Shown piece by piece: positions 8,928 through 17,329 of a DNA stretch of 41,655 nucleotides. The DNA comes from an uncultured Bacteroides sp. (lineage in GTDB: Bacteria; Bacteroidota; Bacteroidia; Bacteroidales; Bacteroidaceae). Each line of letters begins with the position of its first letter. Positions within the stretch are counted from its first letter, which is position 1. The stretch spans positions 1 to 41,655 of the forward strand of contig CAAFUN010000044.1 in NCBI GenBank assembly GCA_900766195.1. Direction: 5' to 3'. Below the pieces are notes generated by a model. The model ran no database searches. It was not told where the DNA came from and saw only the letters and a list, made by a program, of their open reading frames with translations. The position numbers and the translations under genes were made by a program.

Positions 8928-10400
8928 ATGAAAAAGATATTACTATTATTTTTGGGGATGTGGTTATGCATCTCATGCGATAGTTTGGAAGATATGAATG
9001 TCAACCCGAACAGTACCTCTCAGACCCATCCCAAACTGCTACTTACAAATATCTGTATGGACGCTTTTAAAAGGGGTGTCGATGGAATGTATGCTACTAA
9101 AAAAGTGATTCAAGCCGATGGTGAGAATGCTGATCAATATTATAAGTGGACCCGCGGTGGTTTTGATAATTACGATGATTTACGTAATGTACAGAAAATG
9201 GGCGAAGAGGCTGAAAGAGTAAAAGCTCCCGTGTATACCGCTTTATGCAAATTCTTTAGAGCTTACTATTTTTACGAACTTACTTTACGTTTCGGTGATA
9301 TACCCTACAGTAAGGCTTTGCAAGGGGAGAAGGGTGCTGTTTATGCTCCTGAATATGATACTCAAGAAGATGTTTTTACAGGCATCTTGAAGGAACTGAA
9401 AGAAGCTGATGAAATATTAGCCAGTGATGCTTCTGTTATTGGAGGTGACATTATTTACAAAGGGAATGGTGCTCAATGGCGCAAGCTTATTAATTCTTTC
9501 CGTCTTAAGGTGTTGATGACACTTTCTAATCATACTACAGTAGGCGGCATTAATATTGCATCCGAATTTAAGTCAATAGCAACCGGGAAACCATTGATGC
9601 AAAGTCTTAGTGATAACGGACAATTGGTTTATCTTGACCAACAGGGAAATCGTTATCCTCAGTTCAATGCACAGTGGTCTGGCTATTACATGGATGATAC
9701 TTTTATTGAACGTATGCGTGAACGTGGAGATCCAAGGCTTTTCATTTTCGCTTCGCAAACCAATGTAGGCAAGACAGCAGGCAAGAGCATTAATGATTTT
9801 AGTTCTTACGAAGGAGGTGATCCGGCTGCTCCTTATAGCGATGCTATTGTTAAAGTGAGCAAAGGTACCATTTCGCCCATCAACGACCGCTATCGTACAG
9901 ACCCTATTGTAGAACCTACAATGCTGATGGGTTATGCAGAGTTACAACAGATTTTGGCTGAGGCTGTGGTGAGAGGTTGGATTGACGGAGATGCACAAAC
10001 TTATTACGAGAATGGTGTACGCGCATCCTTCTCCTTTTATCAAACCTATGCAAAGAGTTATTCACAATATCTCACGACAAGTGCTGCTGATGCATATTTA
10101 AAACAATCGTTGGTAGATTTTTCAACAGCAAGCAGCACCGATGAAAAAATAGAACGTATTGTGATGCAGAAGTATCTGGTGACTTTCTACCAAGGCAATT
10201 GGGATTCTTTTTATGAACAATTACGCACGGGATATCCTGACTTCTCTCGCCCTTCAGGCACTTCAATCCCCAAACGTTGGATGTATCCGCAAGATGAATA
10301 TACCAATAATGCGACTAATGTAGAAGCTGCCATTGTCCGTCAATTCGGAGCTAGTAATGATAAAATCAACCAGTCTACTTGGTGGCAAAAAAAGAATTGA
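8928..10400 (+). CDS. SusD/RagB family nutrient-binding lipoprotein
   Basis: This 490-aa lipoprotein has a type II signal with lipobox CIS-C17, followed by the acidic residues DSLED. The motif MNVNPNSTSQTHPKLLLTN right after the lipobox is typical of the SusD-like branch. TPR-like helices such as ALCKFFRAYYFYELTLRFGDIPYS follow. The partner SusC is 28 bp upstream and a secreted phosphoesterase 32 bp downstream, so the three genes are a transcription unit. SusD caps the SusC barrel and sets ligand choice; the ligand cannot be read from this sequence. Confidence 0.95.
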   Translation: MKKILLLFLGMWLCISCDSLEDMNVNPNSTSQTHPKLLLTNICMDAFKRGVDGMYATKKVIQADGENADQYYKWTRGGFDNYDDLRNVQKMGEEAERVKAPVYTALCKFFRAYYFYELTLRFGDIPYSKALQGEKGAVYAPEYDTQEDVFTGILKELKEADEILASDASVIGGDIIYKGNGAQWRKLINSFRLKVLMTLSNHTTVGGINIASEFKSIATGKPLMQSLSDNGQLVYLDQQGNRYPQFNAQWSGYYMDDTFIERMRERGDPRLFIFASQTNVGKTAGKSINDFSSYEGGDPAAPYSDAIVKVSKGTISPINDRYRTDPIVEPTMLMGYAELQQILAEAVVRGWIDGDAQTYYENGVRASFSFYQTYAKSYSQYLTTSAADAYLKQSLVDFSTASSTDEKIERIVMQKYLVTFYQGNWDSFYEQLRTGYPDFSRPSGTSIPKRWMYPQDEYTNNATNVEAAIVRQFGASNDKINQSTWWQKKN

Positions 10401-10432
10401 TACTATCAATCTTCTAAAAATAGAATAAAACA

Positions 10433-11440
10433 ATGAAAAAAGAACTGATTATCAGCGTCATGTTTTTTATGAGCTTGTTCATTCAAGCCCAACAGGCACC
10501 GCTTAAAATGACGTTTAATGCAAAAGGTGAATTTAAAATAGCACAATTCACCGATATGCACTTAGGGCATGATATGGAGAAAGATATGATTGTGTCAGAT
10601 ATGATTAAAGGCGTTCTTGATTCGGAGAAGCCCGACATGGTCATTTTTACAGGTGATAACACCACTATGGACGAGGTGCAGCAGGCATGGGATGAGATAG
10701 CCAAAGAAATGAGTAAGCGTAAGATGCCTTGGACTGCTATTCTGGGAAATCATGACGATGAGCATGCCGTGAGTCGTAAAGAGATTATTGAAATCATTCG
10801 TCAAGAACCTTATTGCTTGATGAAGAATATTGAGCAGGGCATTAAGGGTGAAGGAAACCATATTATCCCTGTCTATAGTTCAAACTCCTCCAAACAAAAA
10901 CCGGAGGCTCTTCTTTATTGCTTTGACACAAATGCTTATTCAAAAATAAAAGCGGTGAAGGGATACGACTGGTTAGGGCTTTCACAAGTGAACTGGTATG
11001 TACGCGAGAGTCGTAATTATACCACGCAAAACGATGGGAAACCACTCCCTGCACTGGCTTTTATACATATTCCTTTGCCTGAATATACGCAGGCTTGGGA
11101 GTCGTTGGAAACCAAACGCTATGGCGAACGCAACGAAAAAGAATGTAGCCCCAACTTAAATAGTGGTATGTTTACCAATATGTTGGAATGTGGCGATGTG
11201 ATGGGTATGTTTGCCGGTCACGATCATGTAAATGATTATATTGCGACTCTTTACGATGTAGCTATGGCCTACGGAAGAGCTTCGGGAGGTAAAAACACTT
11301 ATGGTGATAAAACACCGGGTAGCCGTATTATCGTTTTGAAAGAAGGAAAGCGTGAGTTTGACACTTGGCTTCGTGAAAAGGGAAGTGCTGATAGATTGAA
11401 TGTATGCACCTATCCTAATTCCTTTTTGAAAGAGAAATAA
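10433..11440 (+). CDS. Secreted calcineurin-like metallophosphoesterase
   Basis: This 335-aa protein has a signal peptide (1-19, ending FIQAQ) and all five metallophosphoesterase motifs in order: D41-x-H43 (QFTDMHLGH), G74-D75 (FTGDN), GNHD (105-108), H212 (FIHIPLPEY) and GHDH (262-265). These residues bind a dinuclear metal centre that cleaves phosphomonoesters or diesters. The layout resembles the Dcr2/purple-acid-like phosphatases. It is the last gene of the SusC-SusD unit and is followed by a terminator hairpin. It probably removes phosphate from a surface- or periplasm-exposed substrate. Confidence 0.92.
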   Translation: MKKELIISVMFFMSLFIQAQQAPLKMTFNAKGEFKIAQFTDMHLGHDMEKDMIVSDMIKGVLDSEKPDMVIFTGDNTTMDEVQQAWDEIAKEMSKRKMPWTAILGNHDDEHAVSRKEIIEIIRQEPYCLMKNIEQGIKGEGNHIIPVYSSNSSKQKPEALLYCFDTNAYSKIKAVKGYDWLGLSQVNWYVRESRNYTTQNDGKPLPALAFIHIPLPEYTQAWESLETKRYGERNEKECSPNLNSGMFTNMLECGDVMGMFAGHDHVNDYIATLYDVAMAYGRASGGKNTYGDKTPGSRIIVLKEGKREFDTWLREKGSADRLNVCTYPNSFLKEK

Positions 11441-11482
11441 AGTGCAATGCAGATTTAATCTGTTTTAGCTTAAATTCATTCA

Positions 11483-11517
11483 CAGCCCTGGGATAACTGA
11501 TTTGTTGCCTAGGGCTG
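11483..11517 (+). terminator. Terminator of the susC-susD-phosphoesterase unit
   Basis: CAGCCCTGGG (11483-11492) pairs with CCTAGGGCTG (11508-11517) with one mismatch across a 15-nt loop, then TTTGTTTTATT follows. It sits 43 bp past the phosphoesterase stop. Confidence 0.7.
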
Positions 11518-11593
11518 TTTGTTTTATTGCCCCGGGCATTAGAACGGTTTGCCCTAGGCATCAGGATAGTTTGCCTCGGGCATTCTCCGGTAG
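11505..11593. repeat. Degenerate tandem GC-rich palindromic units
   Basis: Four units of about 22 bp share the core TTGCCYNRGGCW. They begin at 11505 (TTGCCTAGGGCT), 11527 (TTGCCCCGGGCA), 11549 (TTGCCCTAGGCA) and 11571 (TTGCCTCGGGCA). Each core is itself a near-palindrome, separated by 10-11 nt of non-conserved sequence. The first core overlaps the right arm of the terminator. Confidence 0.65.
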
Positions 11594-11661
11594 CTGCCGT
11601 ATGTCTTTTCCTGATTTAGGTAGATGCTTTTTAGTTTATAAACGATATCAGTAGACAGTTC

Positions 11662-11886
11662 TTAGAATATGGTACTGAGACAGTAGTCACTTTCTCCAAA
11701 GTCATACTGATAGAGTAGACACAATACGCAAGTTACGTTTGTCGGCAGATTTGACATTTCCGCTAATTCCTGTTCAGTAGACAAAGATAGCTGTTCTGAA
11801 TTATCAGTATACTTCTTGATCCAACTATTTAGCAAGAAGAGGTTACTTATGCCATGCAACTTTTGTTGTAACTTAGCTATCGCAGA
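11662..11886 (-). other. Stop-free stretch in frame with dgkA
   Basis: After the TAA of dgkA (11890-11892) the same frame stays open for 74 codons to a stop at 11662. No ATG lies near its beginning; a TTG at 11859 could start a 65-aa product. The translation looks protein-like (STEQELAEMSNLPTNVTCV) but matches no family I know. It could be a decayed downstream gene, a small gene with a TTG start, or chance. Confidence 0.2.
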
Positions 11887-11889
11887 TAG

Positions 11890-12249
11890 TTAGAAAAGAT
11901 AAGGGATAAAAATGATCAGACCGACAATAGCTGCTGCAATGGCGCAAACTAAAACTGCTCCGGCAGCTATGTCCTTTATTTGTCCGGCAATAGGATTACG
12001 ATCGGGCGAAATCAGATCGACCAATCGTTCAATGGCGGTATTGATTAATTCAGTTGCCACTACCATTCCTATACATAAGATAATAGCCACCCATTCCATC
12101 AGATTTATTTTAAAAATAAAGCCTGCTGCTATTACAATTACAGAAGCAATGAGGTGAAAACTTAAGTTTTGCTCTTTGCCAATGCAGCTTCGGATACCTT
12201 TCCAGGCATATCCAAAACTGCGCAATTGCTTTTTATAATTGTATTTCAT
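11890..12249 (-). CDS. dgkA: Diacylglycerol/undecaprenol kinase
   Basis: This 119-aa membrane kinase has three predicted transmembrane helices (about 31-48, 50-66, 96-117). The DgkA signature is present: E67, N70 and E74 in ATELINTAIERLVDLISP, then K92-D93 in IKDIAAGAVL, matching the catalytic and ATP-site residues of E. coli DgkA. The family recycles diacylglycerol or phosphorylates undecaprenol; which lipid is used here cannot be told from sequence. It begins 27 bp after the rsh stop on the same strand and is therefore likely co-transcribed with it. Confidence 0.93.
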   Translation of the reverse strand: MKYNYKKQLRSFGYAWKGIRSCIGKEQNLSFHLIASVIVIAAGFIFKINLMEWVAIILCIGMVVATELINTAIERLVDLISPDRNPIAGQIKDIAAGAVLVCAIAAAIVGLIIFIPYLF

Positions 12250-12276
12250 TTAACGCGAGGAAATATCTCTGTGACT

Positions 12277-14493
12277 TTAATTTCTGGAAACTTGTTTTAC
12301 ACCCTTGATGGTTCGTAATTTCTTTATCAAAGCTTCCAACCGAGCCGTATCTCCTACCATAATAGTCAGTGTCCCCGAAAATAATCCATCATTGGAGTCA
12401 ATACCTATGGCACGTAGCGTAATATTATTTTCTTTGGAAATGATAGACGTGATATTTGTTACAATTCCAATGTCGTCATGTCCAATCACACGTAATGTGA
12501 TAGGATAGGTTGTTCCTTCAGATTTACCGGCCCACCGCGCTTTCACTATACGATAACCGAAACGCTCACGTAGTTGACTGGCGTTGGGACAGTCGCTACG
12601 GTGTATCTTGATACCACCCGACACGGTGACAAATCCAAAAACATCATCTCCATAAATAGGGTTGCAGCAACGAGCCAGTTTAAAGTCCAGCCCTTTTAGG
12701 TTCTGATCGATGACCAGTACATCTTCTTTGGCTTTTGTTTCCTCCTCTTGAATGGGCTGTAGGTTGTAACCTTCGGCACTGCGGTACGTCAAGTCGTCAT
12801 GAACATCGTTTTCGTGCTTCTGTTGCTCAAGATATTTGTCGATAATATCATTTACATCAGAGGCTCCGTCTGCAATACTTTGATAAAACACTGTGACGGT
12901 CTTGAACCCCAGACGTTTGATAAGGCGCATCATAACGCCCTCATCATAGTCTATCTTCCGGTTTTTAAACTTTCGCTCCAGTGTTTCCTTTGCAAAGGCA
13001 TGTTGGCGCGCAGCCATTTCTTTCAGTGCCTGACGTATTTTTGTACGTGCTTTTGAAGTGGTGACTATATTGAGCCAGTCCTGCTTTGGGCTCTGGGTGC
13101 TTGAGGTCATTATCTCCACTTGATCTCCACTTTGCAGTACCTGACGTAGCTGCACGTTTTTCTCGTTGACTTTAGCTCCAACACAACGGCACCCCAATTT
13201 AGTGTGGATGTGGAATGCAAAATCAAGAACGGTGGCACCCTTGGGAAGTTTGAATAAATCCCCCTTCGGTGTAAAGACAAAAACTTCATCCTCGTAAAGA
13301 TCAAGTTTGAATTGATCCATTGCCTCCAATCCGTTATCCGAATTCTCTAAAGCTTCGCGCACTGAAGTCAGCCATTCGTCCAGGCCATTTTCTCCCTTAA
13401 CACCTTTATATCTCCAATGCGCTGCCAAGCCCCGTTCGGCTACTTCGTCCATTCGCTCGGTGCGTATCTGTACTTCCACCCATCTGCCTTCAGGGCCCAT
13501 CACTGTGATGTGGAGCGATTCGTATCCATTACTTTTGGGTACCGATAGCCAGTCACGAAGTCTTTTCGGATTGGGCTGATACATATCCGTAACAATGGAG
13601 TAAACCTGCCAGCATTCTTGCTTTTCCTTCTCTAGCGGAGATTCAAGAATAATACGGATGGCAAAAAGGTCATATACATTTTCGAATTGACACTTTTGCT
13701 TCCTCATCTTCTGATAGATGGAGTGAATGGATTTAGTACGCCCTTTGATGTGGAATTTCAATCCGGTCGCATCCAGCTTCTTCTGAATAGGTGCAATGAA
13801 GGTCGAGATATATTTCTCGCGTGAAGCCTTTGTCTCATTCAGCTTATCCTTAATATGATAGTAGATCTCCTTTTCGGAATATTTTAACGAAAGATCTTCA
13901 AGCTCTGATTTCAGCTTATAGAGTCCTAGCTTATGGGCTAAAGGAGCATAAAGATAGTTTGCTTCGTTGGCCACTTGTCTACGAGCTTCATCGTTATCGC
14001 TATCCTTTATTTGCCGCATGATGTTTACCCTGTCGGCAATCATAATAAGGATAACCCGCATATCTTCAGCAAAAGACAAGAGCAGGTTGCGGAAGTTTTC
14101 CGATTCAATCGTTGGACTTTTGGCATAGAGATCATTCACGCGAATAAGGCCGCGTATGATCCCGGCTACATCCTCACCATAAGACTTTTGTACTTCTTCG
14201 GTAGTACATACTCCGTCCCTCACGCTATCATGCAGCATGATGCCAAGAAAAGAAGCACGCTTCATCCCAATTTCTTCGGCAACGATAGCGGCTGTTTGCA
14301 TATCTTTTATTAACGGGTTCAGTCCAAAGGTGTCCCGTTGTATATGGTTATTCTGTATAGAATTAATAAGGTGCGTCTTCAGCTTTTTATAATCGTCTTT
14401 ATGCAATGTCTCGCCAGTCAATTTCAAAAGCTTTCTGTAGAGTGAAAAGAGCTGTTTCTTCTCATCAATGGTGAAAAATTCATCTCGTTCCAT
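12277..14493 (-). CDS. relA: RelA/SpoT homologue, (p)ppGpp synthetase with degenerate hydrolase site
   Basis: This is a 738-aa long RSH protein. Domains in order: HD region (about 55-160), synthetase (about 230-370), TGS (about 400-460), zinc-finger-like CC region (ARCCNPIYGDD) and C-terminal ACT. Synthetase motifs are intact: YDLFAIRII, SVPKSNGYESLH and EVQIRTERM. The HD part keeps H88-D89 and D154. The ED pair reads R92-D93 (HDSVRDG), the upstream metal histidine is Lys/Asp (PLIKDMQ), and the Asn of ADRLHNMR is replaced (ADRVNIMR). Synthesis without much hydrolysis is therefore inferred. ATG 14493 is preferred over the upstream Met (14580), whose 29-residue extension is very basic and lies in the divergent promoter zone. 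Confidence 0.92.
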   Translation of the reverse strand: MERDEFFTIDEKKQLFSLYRKLLKLTGETLHKDDYKKLKTHLINSIQNNHIQRDTFGLNPLIKDMQTAAIVAEEIGMKRASFLGIMLHDSVRDGVCTTEEVQKSYGEDVAGIIRGLIRVNDLYAKSPTIESENFRNLLLSFAEDMRVILIMIADRVNIMRQIKDSDNDEARRQVANEANYLYAPLAHKLGLYKLKSELEDLSLKYSEKEIYYHIKDKLNETKASREKYISTFIAPIQKKLDATGLKFHIKGRTKSIHSIYQKMRKQKCQFENVYDLFAIRIILESPLEKEKQECWQVYSIVTDMYQPNPKRLRDWLSVPKSNGYESLHITVMGPEGRWVEVQIRTERMDEVAERGLAAHWRYKGVKGENGLDEWLTSVREALENSDNGLEAMDQFKLDLYEDEVFVFTPKGDLFKLPKGATVLDFAFHIHTKLGCRCVGAKVNEKNVQLRQVLQSGDQVEIMTSSTQSPKQDWLNIVTTSKARTKIRQALKEMAARQHAFAKETLERKFKNRKIDYDEGVMMRLIKRLGFKTVTVFYQSIADGASDVNDIIDKYLEQQKHENDVHDDLTYRSAEGYNLQPIQEEETKAKEDVLVIDQNLKGLDFKLARCCNPIYGDDVFGFVTVSGGIKIHRSDCPNASQLRERFGYRIVKARWAGKSEGTTYPITLRVIGHDDIGIVTNITSIISKENNITLRAIGIDSNDGLFSGTLTIMVGDTARLEALIKKLRTIKGVKQVSRN

Positions 14494-14514
14494 AATCGTC
14501 CTGGTTTTGTGCTG

Positions 14515-14522
14515 TAAAGGTA
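14515..14522 (-). promoter_or_regulatory. Possible rsh -7 box
   Basis: TACCTTTA on the minus strand is one base off TAnnTTTG, 21 bp before the rsh start. I see no good -33 partner. Confidence 0.3.
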
Positions 14523-14539
14523 GTTTTTTTCTTCTTTTT

Positions 14540-14572
14540 CTTGATGAGCGTTGTACTTTTTTTGTAATTTTG
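14540..14572 (+). promoter_or_regulatory. Promoter candidate of the DUF4301-purT unit
   Basis: TAATTTTG at 14565-14572 matches TAnnTTTG. CTTG at 14540-14543 lies 21 nt upstream as a 3-of-4 -33. Predicted start about 15 bp before ATG 14596. It is divergent from rsh. Confidence 0.5.
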
Positions 14573-14595
14573 GGCATCAATTAATAGTAATAGAT

Positions 14596-16116
14596 ATGAT
14601 AATTACTTCGCAAGATCGTGAATTGCTTACTCAAAAAGGCATCTCTGAAGCGCAAATTGCCGAACAGTTGGCATGTTTTAAAAATGGATTCCCTTATTTA
14701 AAGTTGGCTGGAGCAGCCTCTGTAGAAAAAGGTATTCTTGTTCCTAATACAGATCAACAGCAAGGCTATCTGAATGTATGGGAGGCTTATACAAAGACTG
14801 ATAAGGTAATTGTGAAATTTGTACCGGCTTCGGGTGCTGCAAGCCGTATGTTTAAGAATTTGTTTGAGTTTCTTGGAGCGGATTATGATGAACCGCAGAC
14901 GCCCTTTGAAAAAACTTTTTTTTCAAGTCTGGACAAGTTTGCATTTTATGACGACTTGAATGAGGCATGTCAGAGAATAGAGCGAAAGAATATTGCCACT
15001 TTAATAAGTGAAGGTAATTATAAGGCGATCTGTGCAGCATTGCTTAATGCCGCCGGACTTGATTATGGAGCTTTACCAAAGGGCCTGTTGAAATTCCATC
15101 ATTATGAGAATGATAACCGTACTCCTTTGGAAGAGCATTTGGTAGAGGGTGCACTTTATGCATCAAATAAGAACGGGAAGGTAAACGTTCATTTTACCGT
15201 ATCTCCCGAGCACAGAAAATTATTTGAGAAATTGGTTAAAGAAAAAGTTACAGCTTATGCCCATAAATATGGTGTGGATTATAACGTGAATTTCTCAGAA
15301 CAAAAATCAAGTACTGATACCCTGGCTGTTGATATGGATAATCAGCCTTTTCGTGACGATGAAAAGCTTTTGTTTCGTCCCGGAGGTCATGGAGCATTGA
15401 TTGAAAATCTGAATGACCTTGATGCAGATGTCATTTTTATAAAGAACATAGATAATGTAGTACCCGATAAGTTTAAAGGAGATACTGTCTTATACAAAAA
15501 ACTTATAGCAGGTATTCTGGTTTCGTTGCAACAACAAGCTTTTACTTATTTAGAGCTTTTAGATAGTGGTAAATATACCCACGAGCAAGTTATAGAAATA
15601 CTGCAATTCTTGCAAAAGAAACTCTTCTGCAAAAATCCTAAAACAAAAGATTTAGAAGATGCAGAATTAGTCATTTATTTGAAGAATAAACTTAATCGCC
15701 CTATACGCGTTTGCGGAATGGTGAAAAACGTAGGCGAACCCGGTGGAGGCCCATTCCTTGCATATAATAGTGACGGAACAACTTCACTTCAAATTCTGGA
15801 AAGTTCTCAGATTGATATGAATGATCCTCAGAAGAAGCTTATGTTTGAAAAAGGAACTCATTTCAATCCTGTTGATTTGGTTTGTGCCGTACGCGATTAT
15901 AAAGGACACAAGTTTGATCTTACAAATTATGTGGATAAGGCCACCGGCTTTATTTCACACAAATCAAAAAATGGGCAGGAACTCAAAGCTTTAGAATTGC
16001 CCGGTTTATGGAACGGAGCAATGAGCGATTGGAATACTGTCTTTGTAGAAGTCCCCTTGAGTACTTTTAACCCGGTAAAGACGGTGAATGATCTGTTGCG
16101 CGAACAACATCAATAA
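14596..16116 (+). CDS. DUF4301-type protein, nucleotidyltransferase-like
   Basis: This is a 506-aa cytoplasmic protein that I assign to the Bacteroidetes DUF4301 family from memory of its sequence. Several stretches resemble UDP-sugar pyrophosphorylases: VKFVPASGAASRMFKN (73-88) in place of the N-terminal nucleotide loop, PKGLLKFHHY (161-170), RPGGHGALIENL (261-272) and FIKNIDNVVP (281-290), which parallel the P-x-GHG and F-x-x-N-x-DN motifs of that fold. A GT-A-like nucleotidyl- or sugar-handling role is inferred, not known. ATG 14596 is chosen; an upstream TTG at 14551 would overlap the divergent promoter. purT follows after 46 bp. Confidence 0.75.
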   Translation: MIITSQDRELLTQKGISEAQIAEQLACFKNGFPYLKLAGAASVEKGILVPNTDQQQGYLNVWEAYTKTDKVIVKFVPASGAASRMFKNLFEFLGADYDEPQTPFEKTFFSSLDKFAFYDDLNEACQRIERKNIATLISEGNYKAICAALLNAAGLDYGALPKGLLKFHHYENDNRTPLEEHLVEGALYASNKNGKVNVHFTVSPEHRKLFEKLVKEKVTAYAHKYGVDYNVNFSEQKSSTDTLAVDMDNQPFRDDEKLLFRPGGHGALIENLNDLDADVIFIKNIDNVVPDKFKGDTVLYKKLIAGILVSLQQQAFTYLELLDSGKYTHEQVIEILQFLQKKLFCKNPKTKDLEDAELVIYLKNKLNRPIRVCGMVKNVGEPGGGPFLAYNSDGTTSLQILESSQIDMNDPQKKLMFEKGTHFNPVDLVCAVRDYKGHKFDLTNYVDKATGFISHKSKNGQELKALELPGLWNGAMSDWNTVFVEVPLSTFNPVKTVNDLLREQHQ

Positions 16117-16162
16117 AACTCGGCGGTTGCTGAAACTATAGAAATAAACACAAATAAAATTA

Positions 16163-17329
16163 ATGAAAAAGATATTGTTATTAGGTTCCGGAGAGTTGGG
16201 GAAAGAGTTTGTAATTTCCGCTCAACGCAAAGGACAACATATTATAGCTTGCGATTCTTATGCCGGTGCTCCGGCTATGCAGGTTGCCGATGAGTTTGAA
16301 GTATTTAATATGTTGGATGGTGATGCTTTGGATAAAGTTGTTCGGAAGCATCAACCTGATATAATTGTTCCTGAAATAGAAGCCATCCGTACTGAGCGTT
16401 TATACGATTTTGAAAAAGAGGGCATTCAGGTAGTACCAAGTGCCCGCGCCGTCAATTTCACTATGAATCGTAAGGCTATTCGTGACCTTGCTTCAAAAGA
16501 ATTAGGACTTAAGACGGCTAAGTATTTTTATGCCAAGTCATTGGACGAACTGAAGGAAGCTGCCGATAAGGTCGGTTTCCCTTGTGTGGTAAAGCCGCTG
16601 ATGTCTTCGTCAGGTAAAGGACAATCGCTTGTGAAAAGTCCCGATGAACTGGAGCATGCATGGGACTATGGTTGTCACGGAAGTAGAGGTGATATTGCTG
16701 AATTGATTATAGAGGAATTCATCCGTTTTGATAGTGAAATAACTTTGCTTACAGTAACTCAGAAGAATGGACCCACTTTGTTCTGTCCTCCTATCGGGCA
16801 TGTGCAAAAGGGTGGGGACTACCGTGAAAGCTTCCAACCTGCACATATTGATCCTGAACACTTAAAGGAGGCACAAGATATGGCTGATAAAGTAACACGT
16901 GCATTGACGGGTGCAGGGCTATGGGGAGTAGAATTCTTTTTAAGCCATGAAAATGGTGTTTACTTCTCAGAACTATCTCCGCGTCCGCATGATACAGGGA
17001 TGGTTACTCTTGCCGGTACTCAGAACCTGAATGAATTCGAACTTCATTTGCGTGCTGTATTAGGCTTGCCTATACCTAATATCAAATTGGAGAGGATAGG
17101 AGCAAGTGCTGTTATACTTTCTACCATAACAAGCACGGCTTGTCCCGATTACAAGGGTATAGAAGAAGTGACCAAAGCGGAAGATACTTATATTCGTATA
17201 TTCGGTAAACCTTTTACTCGTATAAACCGTCGCATGGGGGTGGTACTTTGCTATGCTCCATTAGATAGTAATCTTGATGATTTACGGGAAAAGACGAAGG
17301 AGCTTGCCGATAAAGTTTTTGTTGTTTAA
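16163..17329 (+). CDS. purT: Formate-dependent phosphoribosylglycinamide formyltransferase 2
   Basis: This 388-aa ATP-grasp enzyme formylates glycinamide ribonucleotide from formate and ATP in purine synthesis, independent of formyl-tetrahydrofolate. The N-terminal ILLLGSGELGKEF (4-16), EIEAIRTE, the ATP-binding CVVKPLMSSSGKGQS and the C-terminal ELSPRPHDTGMVTL are PurT signatures. Length matches the family. It follows the DUF4301-type gene by 46 bp, perhaps as one transcript. The 336-bp spacer downstream separates it from the ATP synthase operon. Confidence 0.96.
   Translation: MKKILLLGSGELGKEFVISAQRKGQHIIACDSYAGAPAMQVADEFEVFNMLDGDALDKVVRKHQPDIIVPEIEAIRTERLYDFEKEGIQVVPSARAVNFTMNRKAIRDLASKELGLKTAKYFYAKSLDELKEAADKVGFPCVVKPLMSSSGKGQSLVKSPDELEHAWDYGCHGSRGDIAELIIEEFIRFDSEITLLTVTQKNGPTLFCPPIGHVQKGGDYRESFQPAHIDPEHLKEAQDMADKVTRALTGAGLWGVEFFLSHENGVYFSELSPRPHDTGMVTLAGTQNLNEFELHLRAVLGLPIPNIKLERIGASAVILSTITSTACPDYKGIEEVTKAEDTYIRIFGKPFTRINRRMGVVLCYAPLDSNLDDLREKTKELADKVFVV

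Larger units (their letters stand above)
11441..11889. other. Intergenic region with terminator and GC-rich repeat island
   Basis: This 449-bp region between convergent genes holds the phosphoesterase terminator (11483-11517), the GC-rich unit island (11505-11593), and on the minus strand a stop-free stretch in the same frame as dgkA (11662-11886), described separately. I see no confident gene. Confidence 0.6.

Noticed and set aside
11505..11593. CRISPR array
   Set aside because: Repeats are short and degenerate, spacers are only 10-11 nt, and no cas gene is present.
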